Part shown: one piece after another, positions 24,984 to 34,988 of the stretch | How the letters are laid out: each line of letters starts with the position of its first letter | How positions within the stretch are numbered: position 1 is the stretch's first letter | Assembly: GCF_000429625.1 (NCBI RefSeq) | Contig: NZ_KE386927.1 | Location: 423,160 to 487,159 of the forward strand | Origin: Azospirillum halopraeferens DSM 3675 | GTDB lineage: Bacteria; Pseudomonadota; Alphaproteobacteria; Azospirillales; Azospirillaceae | Direction of reading: 5' to 3' | Length of the DNA: 64,000 nucleotides | Translations under genes and position numbers: made by a program | Notes under the pieces: model-generated | The model's database searches: none | What the model saw: only the letters and a program-made list of their open reading frames with translations | What the model was told of the DNA's origin: nothing

Positions 24984-27524
24984 TCACTCATTGCGCAGCA
25001 GCGGTGCCGCCGGCTGTCCCAGCGCCCGCCAGGTGCCGATGAAGCCGAACGCCAGGGTGATGGCGGTGCACAGGGCCGCCGTGCCCAGCACGGCCGACGG
25101 CAGGAACGACCACTGGAAGCCCATCATCTGCGTCAGCACCAGCCGGGCGGTCAGGGTGCCGACCAGACCGGCGATGACCGCGGTGATCAGGCCCAGCAGC
25201 CCGTATTCCAGCAGAAAGGCGCGCAACACGTCGCCGCGGGTGGCGCCCAGCACCTTCAGCACCACGGCGTCGTAGACCCGCCGGCGGTGACCGGCCGCCA
25301 CCGCACCGGCCAGCACCAGCGTGCCGGCGGCCAGGGTGATGGCGGCGGTCACCCGCACCGCCGTGCCGATGTGGCCCAGCATGACGTTGACGGTGTCCAG
25401 CGCGTCCTTCACCCGCACCGAGGTGACGTTGGGGAAGGCGGCCAGCACCGCGCGCTGCACCGCCGCCTCCGATTCGGGGGAGCCGGCGCGCACGGTGGCG
25501 ATCCAGGTCTGCGGGGCCGCCTCCAGCACGCCGGGGGCGAACACCAGGGTGAAGTTGATCGACAAGGTGGAGAAGTCCGCCGACCGCACGTTGGCGACCT
25601 CCGCCTCGATGGTGCGGCCCATGATGTTGACGCCCAGCCGGTCGCCGGGGCCCAGCCCCAGGGTCTGTGCCACCGCCGTGTGGATGGAGACCAGCGGCGG
25701 CCCCCCGTAATCCTCCGGCCACCAGGAACCGGCGACCACGGTGCTGCCCTCCGGCAGTGTGGCGGCGTAGGTCACGCCGCGGTCGCCCTGCAGAACCCAG
25801 GCTTCGCCGGGATCGACCACCGCCTGTTCGGCGGGGATGCCGTTGGCCGTCTCGATGCGCCCGCGCAGGGACGGCACCGCCTCGAAATCATAGGCGCCGG
25901 GCACCGCCAGGACGGTATCGCGCACGGCGGCGAACTGGTCGGGCTGGACGTCCACGAAGAAATAGGCAGGGGCGTCGCGCGGTATCGTCTCGTTCACCCG
26001 GCGGGCGAAGTTCCCCTCGATCAGCGCGATGGCCACCAGCACGGTGAGGCCGAGGCCCAGCGACAGCACCACGCTGCCCGTCGGGTTGCCGGGCCGGTGC
26101 AGGTTGGCCAGGGCCAGCCGCAGCCCCGGCCGGCGCGGCCGGCCGACGCGCGCCGCCCCGGCGGTGACCAGCCAGGCGGCGGCGCGGAAGGCCGCCAGCG
26201 TCGCCGCGGCACCCAGCACGAACCACAGGGCGAATCCCTTGTGGTGCGCCGTCGCCACCGCCAGCCCGGCCAGCGCCAGGCCGCACAGTGCGATGGCCGC
26301 CACATAGGCGGCGCGGGGACGGCCGCCGGCCGGTGCCACCACGTCGCGGAACAGGGCGCCCGCCGGCACCTCGCGGGCGCGGCCGAGCGGCCACAGGGAG
26401 AAGGTCAGCGCCGTCAGCAGGCCGAACAGGGCGGCGATGCCCAGGGCGCCGGGGTAGAGGCCGACGTGCAGGGCCACCGGCAGCAGCCCCTCCAGCAGCG
26501 AGCCCAGGAGCAGCGGCGCCACCGCCCCCGCCACCAGGCCGATGGCGATGCCCAGCGCCGCCAGGATGAGGATCTGCGCCAGATAGGTCTCGAACACCAG
26601 GGCGCCGGGGGCGCCCAGGCACTTCAGCGTCGCCACCGTTTCGGCCTTGCCGTCGAGATGGGCGCGCACCGCGTTGCCCACGCCGACACCGCCCACCAGC
26701 AGCGCCGTCAGCCCCACCAGGGTGAGGAACAGGGTCATCCGCTCGATGAAGCGGGCGATCTGGGGCGAGGCGTTGGTGTAGTCGCGCAGCCGCCAGCCGG
26801 CGTCGGGAAAGCGCTCGCCCAGCGCCGCCGTCCAGGCGTCGAGGTCGGATCCGGGGGGCAGCGCCACCTTGTAGTTCCAGTAGAGCAGGCTGCCCGGCCG
26901 CATGAGGCCCGAGTCGGGCAGGGAGCCGAGCGCCACCATCACCCGCGGCCCCAGGCTGAAGCCGCCGGAGGAGGCGCGGTCGGGCTCGCGCACCAGGACG
27001 TCGCGCACGGTGTAGACCGTCTCGCCCAGGTGCACCTCGTCCCCCACCGCCAGACCCAGCCGGTCCAGCACCGTATCCTCCACCACGGCACCCCAGCGGC
27101 CGTCGCGCAGGGCCAGCGCCGCGTCGATCGCACCGGGACCCGCGCCGGCGTCGCGCAGCACCACCGTGCCGTACAGGGGATAGGCGCCGTCCACCGCCTT
27201 CAGCTCCGCCAGGGAGGAGGCGGATTCATCGGGGCGGCGGACCATGGCGCGCGCCTCCACCATGGTGGTGAGGCGACCCGATTCCTCCAGGAACGCGCGC
27301 TGCTCGTCGGTCACGGGGGTGTAGATCCGGCGCACCGAGGCGTCGCCGCCCAGGATGGCGCGGCCGTCGGCGCGCAGCCCTTCCAGGATGCCGGACGACA
27401 CCGACTGCACCGCGGCGATCGCCGCCACGCCCAGCGCCAGACAGGCCAGGAAGATGCGGAAGCCCTGAAGACCGCCGCGCAGCTCCCGCCGGGCGAAGCG
27501 CAGGGCGAGGAGGAGGCGCTGCAT
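24984..27524 (-). CDS. ABC transporter permease, FtsX-like double-repeat (YbbP family)
   Basis: An 846-residue inner-membrane protein with an N-terminal helix, a large periplasmic MacB-like core, a central group of helices (FLTLVGLTALLVGGVGVGNAV, LIGLVAG...), a second periplasmic domain and a last helix group (AITLAAGTLVLAGAV and VLGTAALCTAITLAFGFIG). Two FtsX domains in one chain are typical of YbbP-type exporters that work with a LolD-like ATPase. With the TesA-like esterase divergent next door, this is the ybbA-ybbP-tesA arrangement. The ATG at 27524 has GGGGGA 6 bases upstream; the overlapping GTG at 27530 lacks spacing. Confidence 0.88.
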   Translation of the reverse strand: MQRLLLALRFARRELRGGLQGFRIFLACLALGVAAIAAVQSVSSGILEGLRADGRAILGGDASVRRIYTPVTDEQRAFLEESGRLTTMVEARAMVRRPDESASSLAELKAVDGAYPLYGTVVLRDAGAGPGAIDAALALRDGRWGAVVEDTVLDRLGLAVGDEVHLGETVYTVRDVLVREPDRASSGGFSLGPRVMVALGSLPDSGLMRPGSLLYWNYKVALPPGSDLDAWTAALGERFPDAGWRLRDYTNASPQIARFIERMTLFLTLVGLTALLVGGVGVGNAVRAHLDGKAETVATLKCLGAPGALVFETYLAQILILAALGIAIGLVAGAVAPLLLGSLLEGLLPVALHVGLYPGALGIAALFGLLTALTFSLWPLGRAREVPAGALFRDVVAPAGGRPRAAYVAAIALCGLALAGLAVATAHHKGFALWFVLGAAATLAAFRAAAWLVTAGAARVGRPRRPGLRLALANLHRPGNPTGSVVLSLGLGLTVLVAIALIEGNFARRVNETIPRDAPAYFFVDVQPDQFAAVRDTVLAVPGAYDFEAVPSLRGRIETANGIPAEQAVVDPGEAWVLQGDRGVTYAATLPEGSTVVAGSWWPEDYGGPPLVSIHTAVAQTLGLGPGDRLGVNIMGRTIEAEVANVRSADFSTLSINFTLVFAPGVLEAAPQTWIATVRAGSPESEAAVQRAVLAAFPNVTSVRVKDALDTVNVMLGHIGTAVRVTAAITLAAGTLVLAGAVAAGHRRRVYDAVVLKVLGATRGDVLRAFLLEYGLLGLITAVIAGLVGTLTARLVLTQMMGFQWSFLPSAVLGTAALCTAITLAFGFIGTWRALGQPAAPLLRNE

Positions 27525-27526
27525 CG

Positions 27527-28267
<741 letters not shown>

Positions 28268-28271
28268 TGCG

Positions 28272-28988
28272 ATGGCTCTCGGGATCGAGCGGGACGGACT
28301 TTCGCCATATGGCACGGCGCGCCGCCTTTTCAACGCATGCGCCGCAGCAGCGCTTCTGGTGGCGGCGCTGGTGATGCCGTCGGCCGGGGCCGCCGCGGCG
28401 GAGACGGTGCGCCTGCTGGCGCTGGGCGACAGCCTCACCGCCGGCTACGGCCTGCCGGAGGGGCAGGGCTTCACCGCCCGGCTGCAGGCGGCGCTGCGCG
28501 CCGAAGGCTACCCGGTGGAGGTGATCAACGCCGGCGTGTCGGGCGACACCACCGCCGGCGGCCGCGCCCGGCTGGGCTGGGCGCTGGCCGACGCGCCGGA
28601 CGCCGCCATCGTGGCGCTGGGCGCCAACGACATGCTGCGCGGCATCGACCCGGCGGTGGCGCGGGCCAACCTGGACGCCATCCTGGGCGAGCTGAAGGCG
28701 CGCGGCATCCCCGTGCTGCTGGCGGGCATGCTGGCCAACCCCAGCCTGGGGCGCGCCTACACCGACCGCTTCGACGCCATCCACCCGGAGCTGGCGGAGA
28801 AGCACGGCGTGCCGCTCTATCCCTTCTTCCTGGAGGGGGTGGCGACGGATCCCGCGCTGAACCAGGGCGACGGCATCCATCCCAACGCCGCGGGTGTCGA
28901 CGAGATCGTGCGGCGCATCCTGCCGCACGTGGTGATGCTGATCGAACCGCTGACCGGTGCCGGCGAACGCCCGGCGACGAGGGGATAA
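28272..28988 (+). CDS. tesA: Periplasmic SGNH-hydrolase, TesA-like arylesterase/lysophospholipase
   Basis: A 238-residue secreted hydrolase with a signal peptide (FNACAAAALLVAALVMPSAGAAAA). SGNH blocks: Ser in LLALGDSLTAGYGLPEG, Gly in NAGVSGDTTAGG, Asn in VALGANDMLRGI, and the Asp/His pair in QGDGIHPNAAG. It hydrolyses thioesters or lysophospholipids in the periplasm. The ABC pair beside it suggests joint work on lipid-like substrates, as proposed for ybbAP-tesA. The gene after it starts 4 bp downstream. Confidence 0.92.
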   Translation: MALGIERDGLSPYGTARRLFNACAAAALLVAALVMPSAGAAAAETVRLLALGDSLTAGYGLPEGQGFTARLQAALRAEGYPVEVINAGVSGDTTAGGRARLGWALADAPDAAIVALGANDMLRGIDPAVARANLDAILGELKARGIPVLLAGMLANPSLGRAYTDRFDAIHPELAEKHGVPLYPFFLEGVATDPALNQGDGIHPNAAGVDEIVRRILPHVVMLIEPLTGAGERPATRG

Positions 28989-28991
28989 ACC

Positions 28992-30155
28992 ATGACCGAT
29001 ACCACGCCGGCCGTCCGCTTCCGCTCCGCCGCCGCCGCGGACGCCGACTGGGCGCGCGCCGCCGGGGTGTGCGTCGACCGGCTGGGCGACGTGCGCGGCT
29101 GCACGCTGGGTTTTCTCTACGTCAGCGACGCGCTGGCGGAGCGCGCCACCGCCATTGTCACCTTCCTGCGCAGCGTCACCGGCATCCGCGACTGGGTTGG
29201 CACGGTGGGCATCGGCGTCATGGGCGGCGGGGAGGAGTTTTTCGATACCCCCGCCGTCGCCGTCATGGTCACCGACCTGCCGGCGGAGCGTTTCCGCCTC
29301 TTCCCCGTCGTCGACGGCGACCTCACGCCGTTGCGCCGCGCCGCCGGCGGCTGGCTGGACCGGCACGGCGCGACGCTGGGGCTGGTGCACGTCGATCCGC
29401 GCCACCCGCAGCTCAACGACCTGATCGGCCGGGTGGCCGAGGCGACCGGGGCGTTCCTGGTCGGCGGGCTGACGGCGTCGCGCGGCGCTTTCCCGCAGTT
29501 CACGGTGCCCGGCGACACCGCCGTCCCGGTGACCGCCGGAAGCCCGGTCGGCGAGGGCGGCCTGTCCGGCGTGCTGTTCGGCCCCGACACGGGCGTGGCG
29601 ACGGGCAAGACCCAGGGCTGTTCGCCCATCGGCCCGACGCGCACGATCACCGCGGCGGAGGAGAACGTCATCCTGGAGATCGACGGGGAGCCGGCGCTGA
29701 GCGTCTTCAAGCGGGACATCGGCGAGGAGCTGGCGCGCGACCTGGCGTCGATCGGCGGCACCATCTTCGCCGGCCTGCCGGTCGCCGGGACCGACACCGG
29801 CGATTACCTCGTGCGCAATCTGGTCGCCATCGACCCGCGCAACGGCTGGCTCGCCGTCGCGGAGCGGGTGCAGACCGGCCAGCCCGTCCTGTTCGCCCGC
29901 CGCGACGCGGCCACCGCCGCGGCCGACCTGGACCGCATGCTCACCGGACTGACGCGGCGCCTGTCCGGCCCGCCGCGCGGTGCCGTCTATGTGAGCTGCG
30001 TCGCCCGCGGCCCAGGGCTGTTCGGACCGGGCGGGGAGCTGGCGGCCATCCGCCGGGCGCTGGGGGACGTGCCTCTGGCCGGCTTCTTCGCCAACGGAGA
30101 GATTTCCCACAACCGGCTTTACGGCTATACCGGCGTCCTCACCCTGTTCGTTTGA
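28992..30155 (+). CDS. FIST domain protein (small-ligand sensor)
   Basis: A 387-residue soluble protein. FIST_N (about residues 30-225, GCTLGFLYVSDALAER...VGTVGIGVMGGGEEFFD) is followed by FIST_C (about 235-370). FIST modules are predicted to bind amino-acid-like ligands and usually act in signal transduction. This one has no attached kinase, cyclase or methyl-accepting domain. It is 4 bp after tesA and 21 bp before the aldo/keto reductase gene, so probably co-transcribed with both. Confidence 0.85.
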   Translation: MTDTTPAVRFRSAAAADADWARAAGVCVDRLGDVRGCTLGFLYVSDALAERATAIVTFLRSVTGIRDWVGTVGIGVMGGGEEFFDTPAVAVMVTDLPAERFRLFPVVDGDLTPLRRAAGGWLDRHGATLGLVHVDPRHPQLNDLIGRVAEATGAFLVGGLTASRGAFPQFTVPGDTAVPVTAGSPVGEGGLSGVLFGPDTGVATGKTQGCSPIGPTRTITAAEENVILEIDGEPALSVFKRDIGEELARDLASIGGTIFAGLPVAGTDTGDYLVRNLVAIDPRNGWLAVAERVQTGQPVLFARRDAATAAADLDRMLTGLTRRLSGPPRGAVYVSCVARGPGLFGPGGELAAIRRALGDVPLAGFFANGEISHNRLYGYTGVLTLFV

Positions 30156-30176
30156 GCGAAACAGTAGGACATTTTC

Positions 30177-31220
30177 ATGGAATACCGCCCGCTCGGCCGC
30201 ACCGGCCTGACGGTGAGCGCCATCGGCCTCGGCACCATGACCTGGGGCCGCCAGAACACCGAGGCCGAAGGCCACGCCCAGATGGACCGCGCGCTGGAGC
30301 GCGGGGTCACCTTCTGGGACACCGCCGAGATGTACGCCGTGCCGCCCACCGCCGAAAGCTACGGCCGCACTGAGGAGATCATCGGCACCTGGTTCCGCAG
30401 CCGGGGCATGCGCGACAAGGTCGTGCTGGCCAGCAAGGTCATCGGCAACGGCCGCGGCGCCTTCCCGTGGATCCGCGGCGGCACCGCCCGGCTGGACCGC
30501 GCCAACATCCTGGCGGCGGTGGAGGCCAGCCTGCGCCGCCTGCAAACCGATCGGATCGATCTCTACCAGCTCCACTGGCCCGACCGGCTGGCCGTGCGCT
30601 TCGGCACCCGCTCCTACCGTCACGCGCCGGAAGAGGACGGCGTGCCGCTGGAGGAGACGCTGGCGGTCCTGGGCGACCTGGTGCGCGATGGCAAGATCCG
30701 CGCGGTCGGCCTGTCGAACGAGACGCCGTGGGGCGTGATGACCTGCCTGCGCCTGGCCGCCGAGGCGGGCCTGCCGCGAGTCGCCAGCATCCAGAACGCC
30801 TACAACCTGCTGAACCGCACCTTCGAGAAGTCGCTGGCCGAGGTGGCCCTGCGCGAGGACGTGGGCCTGCTGGCCTATTCCCCGCTGGGCGCCGGGACGC
30901 TGGCGGGCAAGTACCTGGACGGGGCGGTGCCGGCGGGAACGCGGCGCGCCATCGACCATCGCAAGTCCCGCTACGACACGCCCAACGCCGACGCGGCGGT
31001 GCGCGCCTATCACGCCATCGCCCGGCGCCACGGTCTGGAGCCGACGCAGATGGCCATCGCCTTCGTGGCGCAGCAGCCCTTCGTCACCTCGACCCTGATC
31101 GGGGCGACCGACATGGCCCATCTCGACTCCAACATCGACGCGTTTGACATCCGGCTCGACGACGCGGTGCTCGCCGAGATCGAGGCGGTCCACGCCGCCA
31201 ATCCGGATCCCTGCCCCTGA
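30177..31220 (+). CDS. Aldo/keto reductase (Tas-like)
   Basis: A 347-residue NADPH-dependent oxidoreductase with a TIM-barrel fold. The catalytic tetrad is visible: Asp in FWDTAEMY, Tyr in AEMYAV, Lys in VLASKVIG and His in YQLHWPDR. The C-terminal cofactor site has TLIGATDMAHLDSNIDAFD. It has the insert and length of the Tas/YghZ-like group. The carbonyl substrate cannot be told. It follows FIST in the same direction. Confidence 0.9.
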   Translation: MEYRPLGRTGLTVSAIGLGTMTWGRQNTEAEGHAQMDRALERGVTFWDTAEMYAVPPTAESYGRTEEIIGTWFRSRGMRDKVVLASKVIGNGRGAFPWIRGGTARLDRANILAAVEASLRRLQTDRIDLYQLHWPDRLAVRFGTRSYRHAPEEDGVPLEETLAVLGDLVRDGKIRAVGLSNETPWGVMTCLRLAAEAGLPRVASIQNAYNLLNRTFEKSLAEVALREDVGLLAYSPLGAGTLAGKYLDGAVPAGTRRAIDHRKSRYDTPNADAAVRAYHAIARRHGLEPTQMAIAFVAQQPFVTSTLIGATDMAHLDSNIDAFDIRLDDAVLAEIEAVHAANPDPCP

Positions 31221-31245
31221 GCGGGCGGGACGCGGGAGAAAGGCC

Positions 31246-31782
31246 ATGATCCGTCTGTTCGTCGCCCTGGCGCTGCCGGAGGATCTCCGGCAACGCCTGG
31301 CCGGGCTCGGCGGCGGCGTGCCGGGGGCACGCTGGACCGAACCGGAGAACCTGCATCTGACGCTGCGTTTCATCGGCGACGTGCCCGACGACCGGCTGGC
31401 GGACATCGACGCCGCCCTGGCCGGCGTCGAGTCGCCGGGATTCGCGCTGGTGTTCGATGGCGTGGGCGTGTTCGGCAACGCCCGCAACGCCCGCATCCTG
31501 TGGGCGGGGGTGGAGCGCAGCGAGGCGCTGAACCACCTTCAGGGCAAGATCGAATCGGCCCTGGTGCGCGGCGGCGAGCCGCGGGACGAGCGCCGCTTCA
31601 CCCCCCACGTGACTCTCGCCCGCCTGAAGGACGCCCCGCGCGAGCGCATCGGCCGCTTCATCGAGGAGCGTGGCCTGTTCCGTGCGGGACCAGTGGCGTT
31701 CGACCGCTTCACCCTGTTCCGCAGCCATCTCGGCCGCAGCGGCCCGGTATACGAGCCGTTGCGCGACTACACCCTGGGCTGA
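31246..31782 (+). CDS. thpR: RNA 2',3'-cyclic phosphodiesterase ThpR (2'-5' RNA ligase family)
   Basis: A 178-residue 2H phosphoesterase that opens 2',3'-cyclic phosphates on RNA and can join 2'-5' ends. The two HxTx motifs are HLTLRFIG (near residue 45) and HVTLARLK (near residue 125). The start at MIRLFVALALP is the family start and follows GGGAGAAAGG. It lies 25 bp after the aldo/keto reductase and 14 bp before the transpeptidase gene. Confidence 0.92.
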   Translation: MIRLFVALALPEDLRQRLAGLGGGVPGARWTEPENLHLTLRFIGDVPDDRLADIDAALAGVESPGFALVFDGVGVFGNARNARILWAGVERSEALNHLQGKIESALVRGGEPRDERRFTPHVTLARLKDAPRERIGRFIEERGLFRAGPVAFDRFTLFRSHLGRSGPVYEPLRDYTLG

Positions 31783-31796
31783 AGGAGGACGGCGGC

Positions 31797-32297
31797 ATGG
31801 AGATCACGGTGACGCCCGACGCGGTCCTGGCGTGGCCGGGCGGGCGGGTGCCCTGCGTGCTGGGGCGCGGCGGCATCCGCGCCGACAAGCGGGAAGGGGA
31901 CGGCGCCACCCCGGCGGGCGCATTCCCGCTGCGCCGCGTGCTGTGGCGGGCCGACCGGCTGGAGCGGCCGCGCACCGCCCTGCCCGTCCGGCCCATCGCC
32001 CCCGACGACGGCTGGTGCGACGACCCGGCCGACCCGGCCTACAACCGCCCCGTCCGCCGCCCCTACCCGGCCGGCCACGAGGCCCTGTGGCGCGACGACA
32101 ACGTCTACGACGTGATCGTGGTGATGGGCCACAACGACGAACCGGTGGTGCCGGGGCTGGGCAGTGCCGTGTTCCTGCACGTCGCCCGGCCGGACCGGGA
32201 GACCACCGCCGGCTGCGTCGCCCTGGCCCTGCCCGACCTGTTGCGCCTGCTGGCCGACTGCGACACCGCCACGGTCCTGCGCGTCCCGGCGCCCTGA
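31797..32297 (+). CDS. L,D-transpeptidase (YkuD domain) family protein
   Basis: A 166-residue protein consisting of little more than a YkuD domain. The catalytic Cys/His motif is the variant HNDEPVVPGLGSAVFLHVAR...TAGCVAL, in place of the classic SHGCxR. No signal peptide is obvious, unlike most peptidoglycan transpeptidases, which raises doubt about a periplasmic cross-linking role. An AAGGAGG ribosome site precedes the ATG. Confidence 0.82.
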   Translation: MEITVTPDAVLAWPGGRVPCVLGRGGIRADKREGDGATPAGAFPLRRVLWRADRLERPRTALPVRPIAPDDGWCDDPADPAYNRPVRRPYPAGHEALWRDDNVYDVIVVMGHNDEPVVPGLGSAVFLHVARPDRETTAGCVALALPDLLRLLADCDTATVLRVPAP

Positions 32298-32304
32298 GCC
32301 GCCG

Positions 32305-33006
32305 TCAGCCCGGGGGCGGGCGGACGCCGAAGATGGCGGTGCCGACCCGCACGTGGGTGGCGCCGAAGCGGATCGCCGTGGGGTAGTCGCCGCTCATGCC
32401 CATGCTGATCTCGGCCAGGCCGTTGCGGCGCGCCAGGTCGGCCAGCAGGGCGAAGTGCATGGCCGGCTCCTCGTCGGCGGGCGGGATGCACATCAGCCCG
32501 GTGACGGGCAGGTTGTGGCGCTCCCGGCAGGCGGCGACGAAGGCGTCCACGTCGGCCGGGGCGATGCCGGCCTTCTGCGGTTCCTCCCCGGTGTTGACCT
32601 CCACCAGGCAGCGCGGGCGGCGGCCGCTGCGCGCCATCTCCGCCGCCAGCGCCTCGGCCAGGCGGTCGCGATCGACGGTCTCGATCACGTCGAACAGGGC
32701 GACCGCGTCCTTCACCTTGTTGGTCTGCAAGGGACCGATCAGGTGCAGCTCGATGTCCGGCCGGCCGGCGCGCAGGTCCGGCCACTTGGCCCTGGCCTCC
32801 TGCACCCGGTTCTCGCCGAACACCCGCTGGCCGGCGGCCAGCGCCTCGGCCACCGCCGCGGCCCCGTGGGTCTTCGACACCGCCACCAGCGTCACCGATC
32901 CGGCGTCCCGCCCCGCGGCGGCGGCGGCCTCGGCGATGGTGCGGCGCACCGCGTCCAGGCGGGCGGCGATGGAATCGGGGGACTCGGACGGCGGCGGAAC
33001 GGGCAT
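32305..33006 (-). CDS. yggS: PLP homeostasis protein YggS (PROSC/YBL036C family)
   Basis: A 233-residue fold-type III PLP-binding protein without known catalysis; it buffers pyridoxal phosphate and affects amino acid pools. The PLP lysine is in TLVAVSKTHGA. Other markers are FGENRVQEARAKWPDL, LHLIGPLQTNKVKDA, the phosphate-binding SMGMSGDYPTAI and GATHVRVGTAIFG. It is convergent with the transpeptidase gene 7 bp away. Confidence 0.94.
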   Translation of the reverse strand: MPVPPPSESPDSIAARLDAVRRTIAEAAAAAGRDAGSVTLVAVSKTHGAAAVAEALAAGQRVFGENRVQEARAKWPDLRAGRPDIELHLIGPLQTNKVKDAVALFDVIETVDRDRLAEALAAEMARSGRRPRCLVEVNTGEEPQKAGIAPADVDAFVAACRERHNLPVTGLMCIPPADEEPAMHFALLADLARRNGLAEISMGMSGDYPTAIRFGATHVRVGTAIFGVRPPPG

Positions 33007-33104
33007 GGGGCGGACCTCCGTTGTCTCGGGTGCTGTATACACCGGACCGGCCGGCGTGGTAACGGAGGTGCCGTTGAAACGCAAGGGTCCGAGGAGACGA
33101 GCGC

Positions 33105-33623
33105 ATGCGTGGTTGGATGCTTCCGGCGGCGCTGGCGGTGGCACTGGCGGCACTGCCGGCAACGGCTCAGACGCGGGCGGAACCGGGATCATCCCGGCCG
33201 GCGGAGTCCGGAACGTCCGGGGCGGCCCCCCGGGCGGAGCGGATTATCGGGTCAAATCTGGCCGGGGTCGCCTTCACCGAACCGCCCTTTCCCCTGGCCG
33301 ACGACGGAACCTACGCCGCTTTCATGAACGAGGTGGCGTCGTCGCTGGGCCGCAAGCCCTGCGAAGGGATGGAGAGCTTCGGCTGGGAGTTCCCGGCCGA
33401 CACCCTGAACGACCAGCAGCGGACCATGGACCGCATCTTCCAGACAACGATGCAGGGCTTCGCGGTCAAGGGCTTCACGGTGAAGGAGGTGAAGACGGTG
33501 TCGCTGCCGGATCCGGAAATGGTGGCCTATACCGCCGAGAAGGACCGGCGGTCGCTGCTGCTGGTCTGGGCGCCCCTGTCCGACTCGGCGCTGCTGCTGA
33601 TCTGCGGCCCGCGCCCGAAGTGA
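33105..33623 (+). CDS. Secreted protein of unknown function
   Basis: A 172-residue protein with a clean signal peptide (MLPAALAVALAALPATAQ, likely cleavage after TAQ). A Ser/Gly/Ala-rich spacer leads into a folded part with two cysteines (KPCEGMESFGWEFPAD; LLLICGPRPK) that could form a disulphide. I do not recognise a family. GAGGAG precedes the ATG. It is divergent from yggS across 98 bp with a central GTATAC and ends at a bidirectional hairpin. Confidence 0.65.
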   Translation: MRGWMLPAALAVALAALPATAQTRAEPGSSRPAESGTSGAAPRAERIIGSNLAGVAFTEPPFPLADDGTYAAFMNEVASSLGRKPCEGMESFGWEFPADTLNDQQRTMDRIFQTTMQGFAVKGFTVKEVKTVSLPDPEMVAYTAEKDRRSLLLVWAPLSDSALLLICGPRPK

Positions 33624-33632
33624 GGAATGTTC

Positions 33633-33661
33633 GACCCGGCGGTGGGGCACACCGCCGGGTC
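33633..33661. terminator. Bidirectional hairpin between convergent genes
   Basis: Perfect 12-bp stem GACCCGGCGGTG / CACCGCCGGGTC with a 5-base loop, located between the stops of the secreted protein and the first porin. There is no T-run on either side, so it is a processing or Rho-assisted end rather than a textbook terminator. Confidence 0.55.
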
Positions 33662-33684
33662 CGGCACCGGGATGGCGGTGCCGA

Positions 33685-34821
33685 TCAGAACGCCAGACGG
33701 GTGTCCAGCATCACGATGCTGCCGTTGGTGCTGTTGGCCGCCACGTCGGCGTCCAGATCGAAATAGCTGTACTCCAGGCCGACCGTCAGGCCGGGGGCGA
33801 CGGCGTAGGTGACGCCGGCCTGCCAGAGGTCGAGCTTCGACCGGCCGGCCACGGTCATGTCGCCGGCGTCGCGGGCGTTCAGGTAGCTGCCGGCCACGAT
33901 GACATCACCGAAGCCGTACTGGGCGTTGAGCGACCAGACGTGCTGGTCCTCGCGGCTGATGCAGCCGGCCGTGGTTTTGCAGTAGCCGCTGTCGCCGTGG
34001 TAGGCGTAGAAGCCGCCGACCGCGAAGCCCATGTAGCCGACGTTGACACCGGCCGAGAACGACGACAGGTCGTCGTAGGCGTAACGCATGGTGGGTTCGA
34101 CCTGGTCCATCGCCTGGCCGAACTCGTAGAAGGCGGACGCCTCGACGGTCACGGCGCCGAACTCACCGCGGTAGAGGCCGCCCACTTCGAAGACGTCGGT
34201 GTAGGTCATGGCGCGCAGATCGCCGAACGCCTCGGTCTTCGACAGGTTGATGCTGTTGTTCACGTTGCCGGTGCGCGGCATGTAGCTGGCGCCGGCCTGG
34301 AAGCCGCTGAACGACGGCGTCAGGTAGACGATCTTCGTTCCGGCATCGCCGCTGGCCAGGTTGCGGAAGTTCATGGCGTTGGCCGGCAGGGCGGCGTTGG
34401 GCACGAAGTCCAGCGTCGAGTTGTCGGGACCGCCGGCGATGCCCTCCACGTTCGGACCGATCACGCCGTACTCGTCCGACAGGCCGTTGACGACACCGGC
34501 CTGCACGGTGCCGAACGCACCCTGGACGAACAGGTAGGCGCGGTCGCCGTCCACCGCCGCATCATCCCGGTTGGCGCGGATGCGCACGTGGCCACCGTAC
34601 TCCAGGCCGTTGTCGGCCTTGGCGGTCGGGATGATGTTGACGCGGAAGCGGTTGCGGAACTCGGTGCTGCGCTCGCCGGCGTCCAGATCATGGTCGACAT
34701 AACCGCCCTGGAAGTACGCGTCGCCGCCGATGGTGACGTCGAATTTCGCCTGGGCGAGGGCGGGGCCGCTGATGGCCGCTGCAACGACGGCGGTGCAGCC
34801 GAGGAGGAGGGAACGGTTCAT
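33685..34821 (-). CDS. Gram-negative porin, paralogue 1
   Basis: A 378-residue outer-membrane beta-barrel. The signal peptide is MNRSLLLGCTAVVAAAISGPALAQ. Alternating beta strands follow and the chain ends in phenylalanine (MLDTRLAF), the BAM-recognition signal. It has a C-x5-C pair (YCKTTAGC), probably a loop disulphide, absent from paralogue 2. The N-terminal third (EFRNRFRVNI, PTAKADNGLEYGG, RIRAN) is nearly the same as in the downstream-numbered porin, so the two arose by duplication. The start follows its own regulatory region. Confidence 0.92.
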   Translation of the reverse strand: MNRSLLLGCTAVVAAAISGPALAQAKFDVTIGGDAYFQGGYVDHDLDAGERSTEFRNRFRVNIIPTAKADNGLEYGGHVRIRANRDDAAVDGDRAYLFVQGAFGTVQAGVVNGLSDEYGVIGPNVEGIAGGPDNSTLDFVPNAALPANAMNFRNLASGDAGTKIVYLTPSFSGFQAGASYMPRTGNVNNSINLSKTEAFGDLRAMTYTDVFEVGGLYRGEFGAVTVEASAFYEFGQAMDQVEPTMRYAYDDLSSFSAGVNVGYMGFAVGGFYAYHGDSGYCKTTAGCISREDQHVWSLNAQYGFGDVIVAGSYLNARDAGDMTVAGRSKLDLWQAGVTYAVAPGLTVGLEYSYFDLDADVAANSTNGSIVMLDTRLAF

Positions 34822-34950
34822 TGCAGGTCGATCCTTCTGACGGGGCTTCCACCGGGTGGGCCCCTTTTGTCTAAATCGAAGGAAGTAAGCGCCCGTTGTC
34901 GGCGCCCCGCAAGCCGGGCCAAAAAGCAGCCACAATGAAACCGAAACAGT

Positions 34951-34988
34951 GTGTCCTGATAGACACTCCATTAACATACTGATGTTAA
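34951..34988 (-). promoter_or_regulatory. Two dyads upstream of porin 1
   Basis: GTGTC (34951-34955)/GACAC (34962-34966) and the perfect TTAACAT (34971-34977)/ATGTTAA (34982-34988) lie in an A+T-rich island 130-170 bp upstream of the porin start. They are candidate operators or an envelope-stress control region. The rest of the 331-bp gap between the porins holds only the porin 2 terminator. Confidence 0.4.

Noticed and set aside
34971..34988. CtrA-type site TTAA-N-TTAA upstream of porin 1
   Set aside because: The spacing between the TTAA halves is 10, not 7. The perfect dyad explains it better as a general operator.
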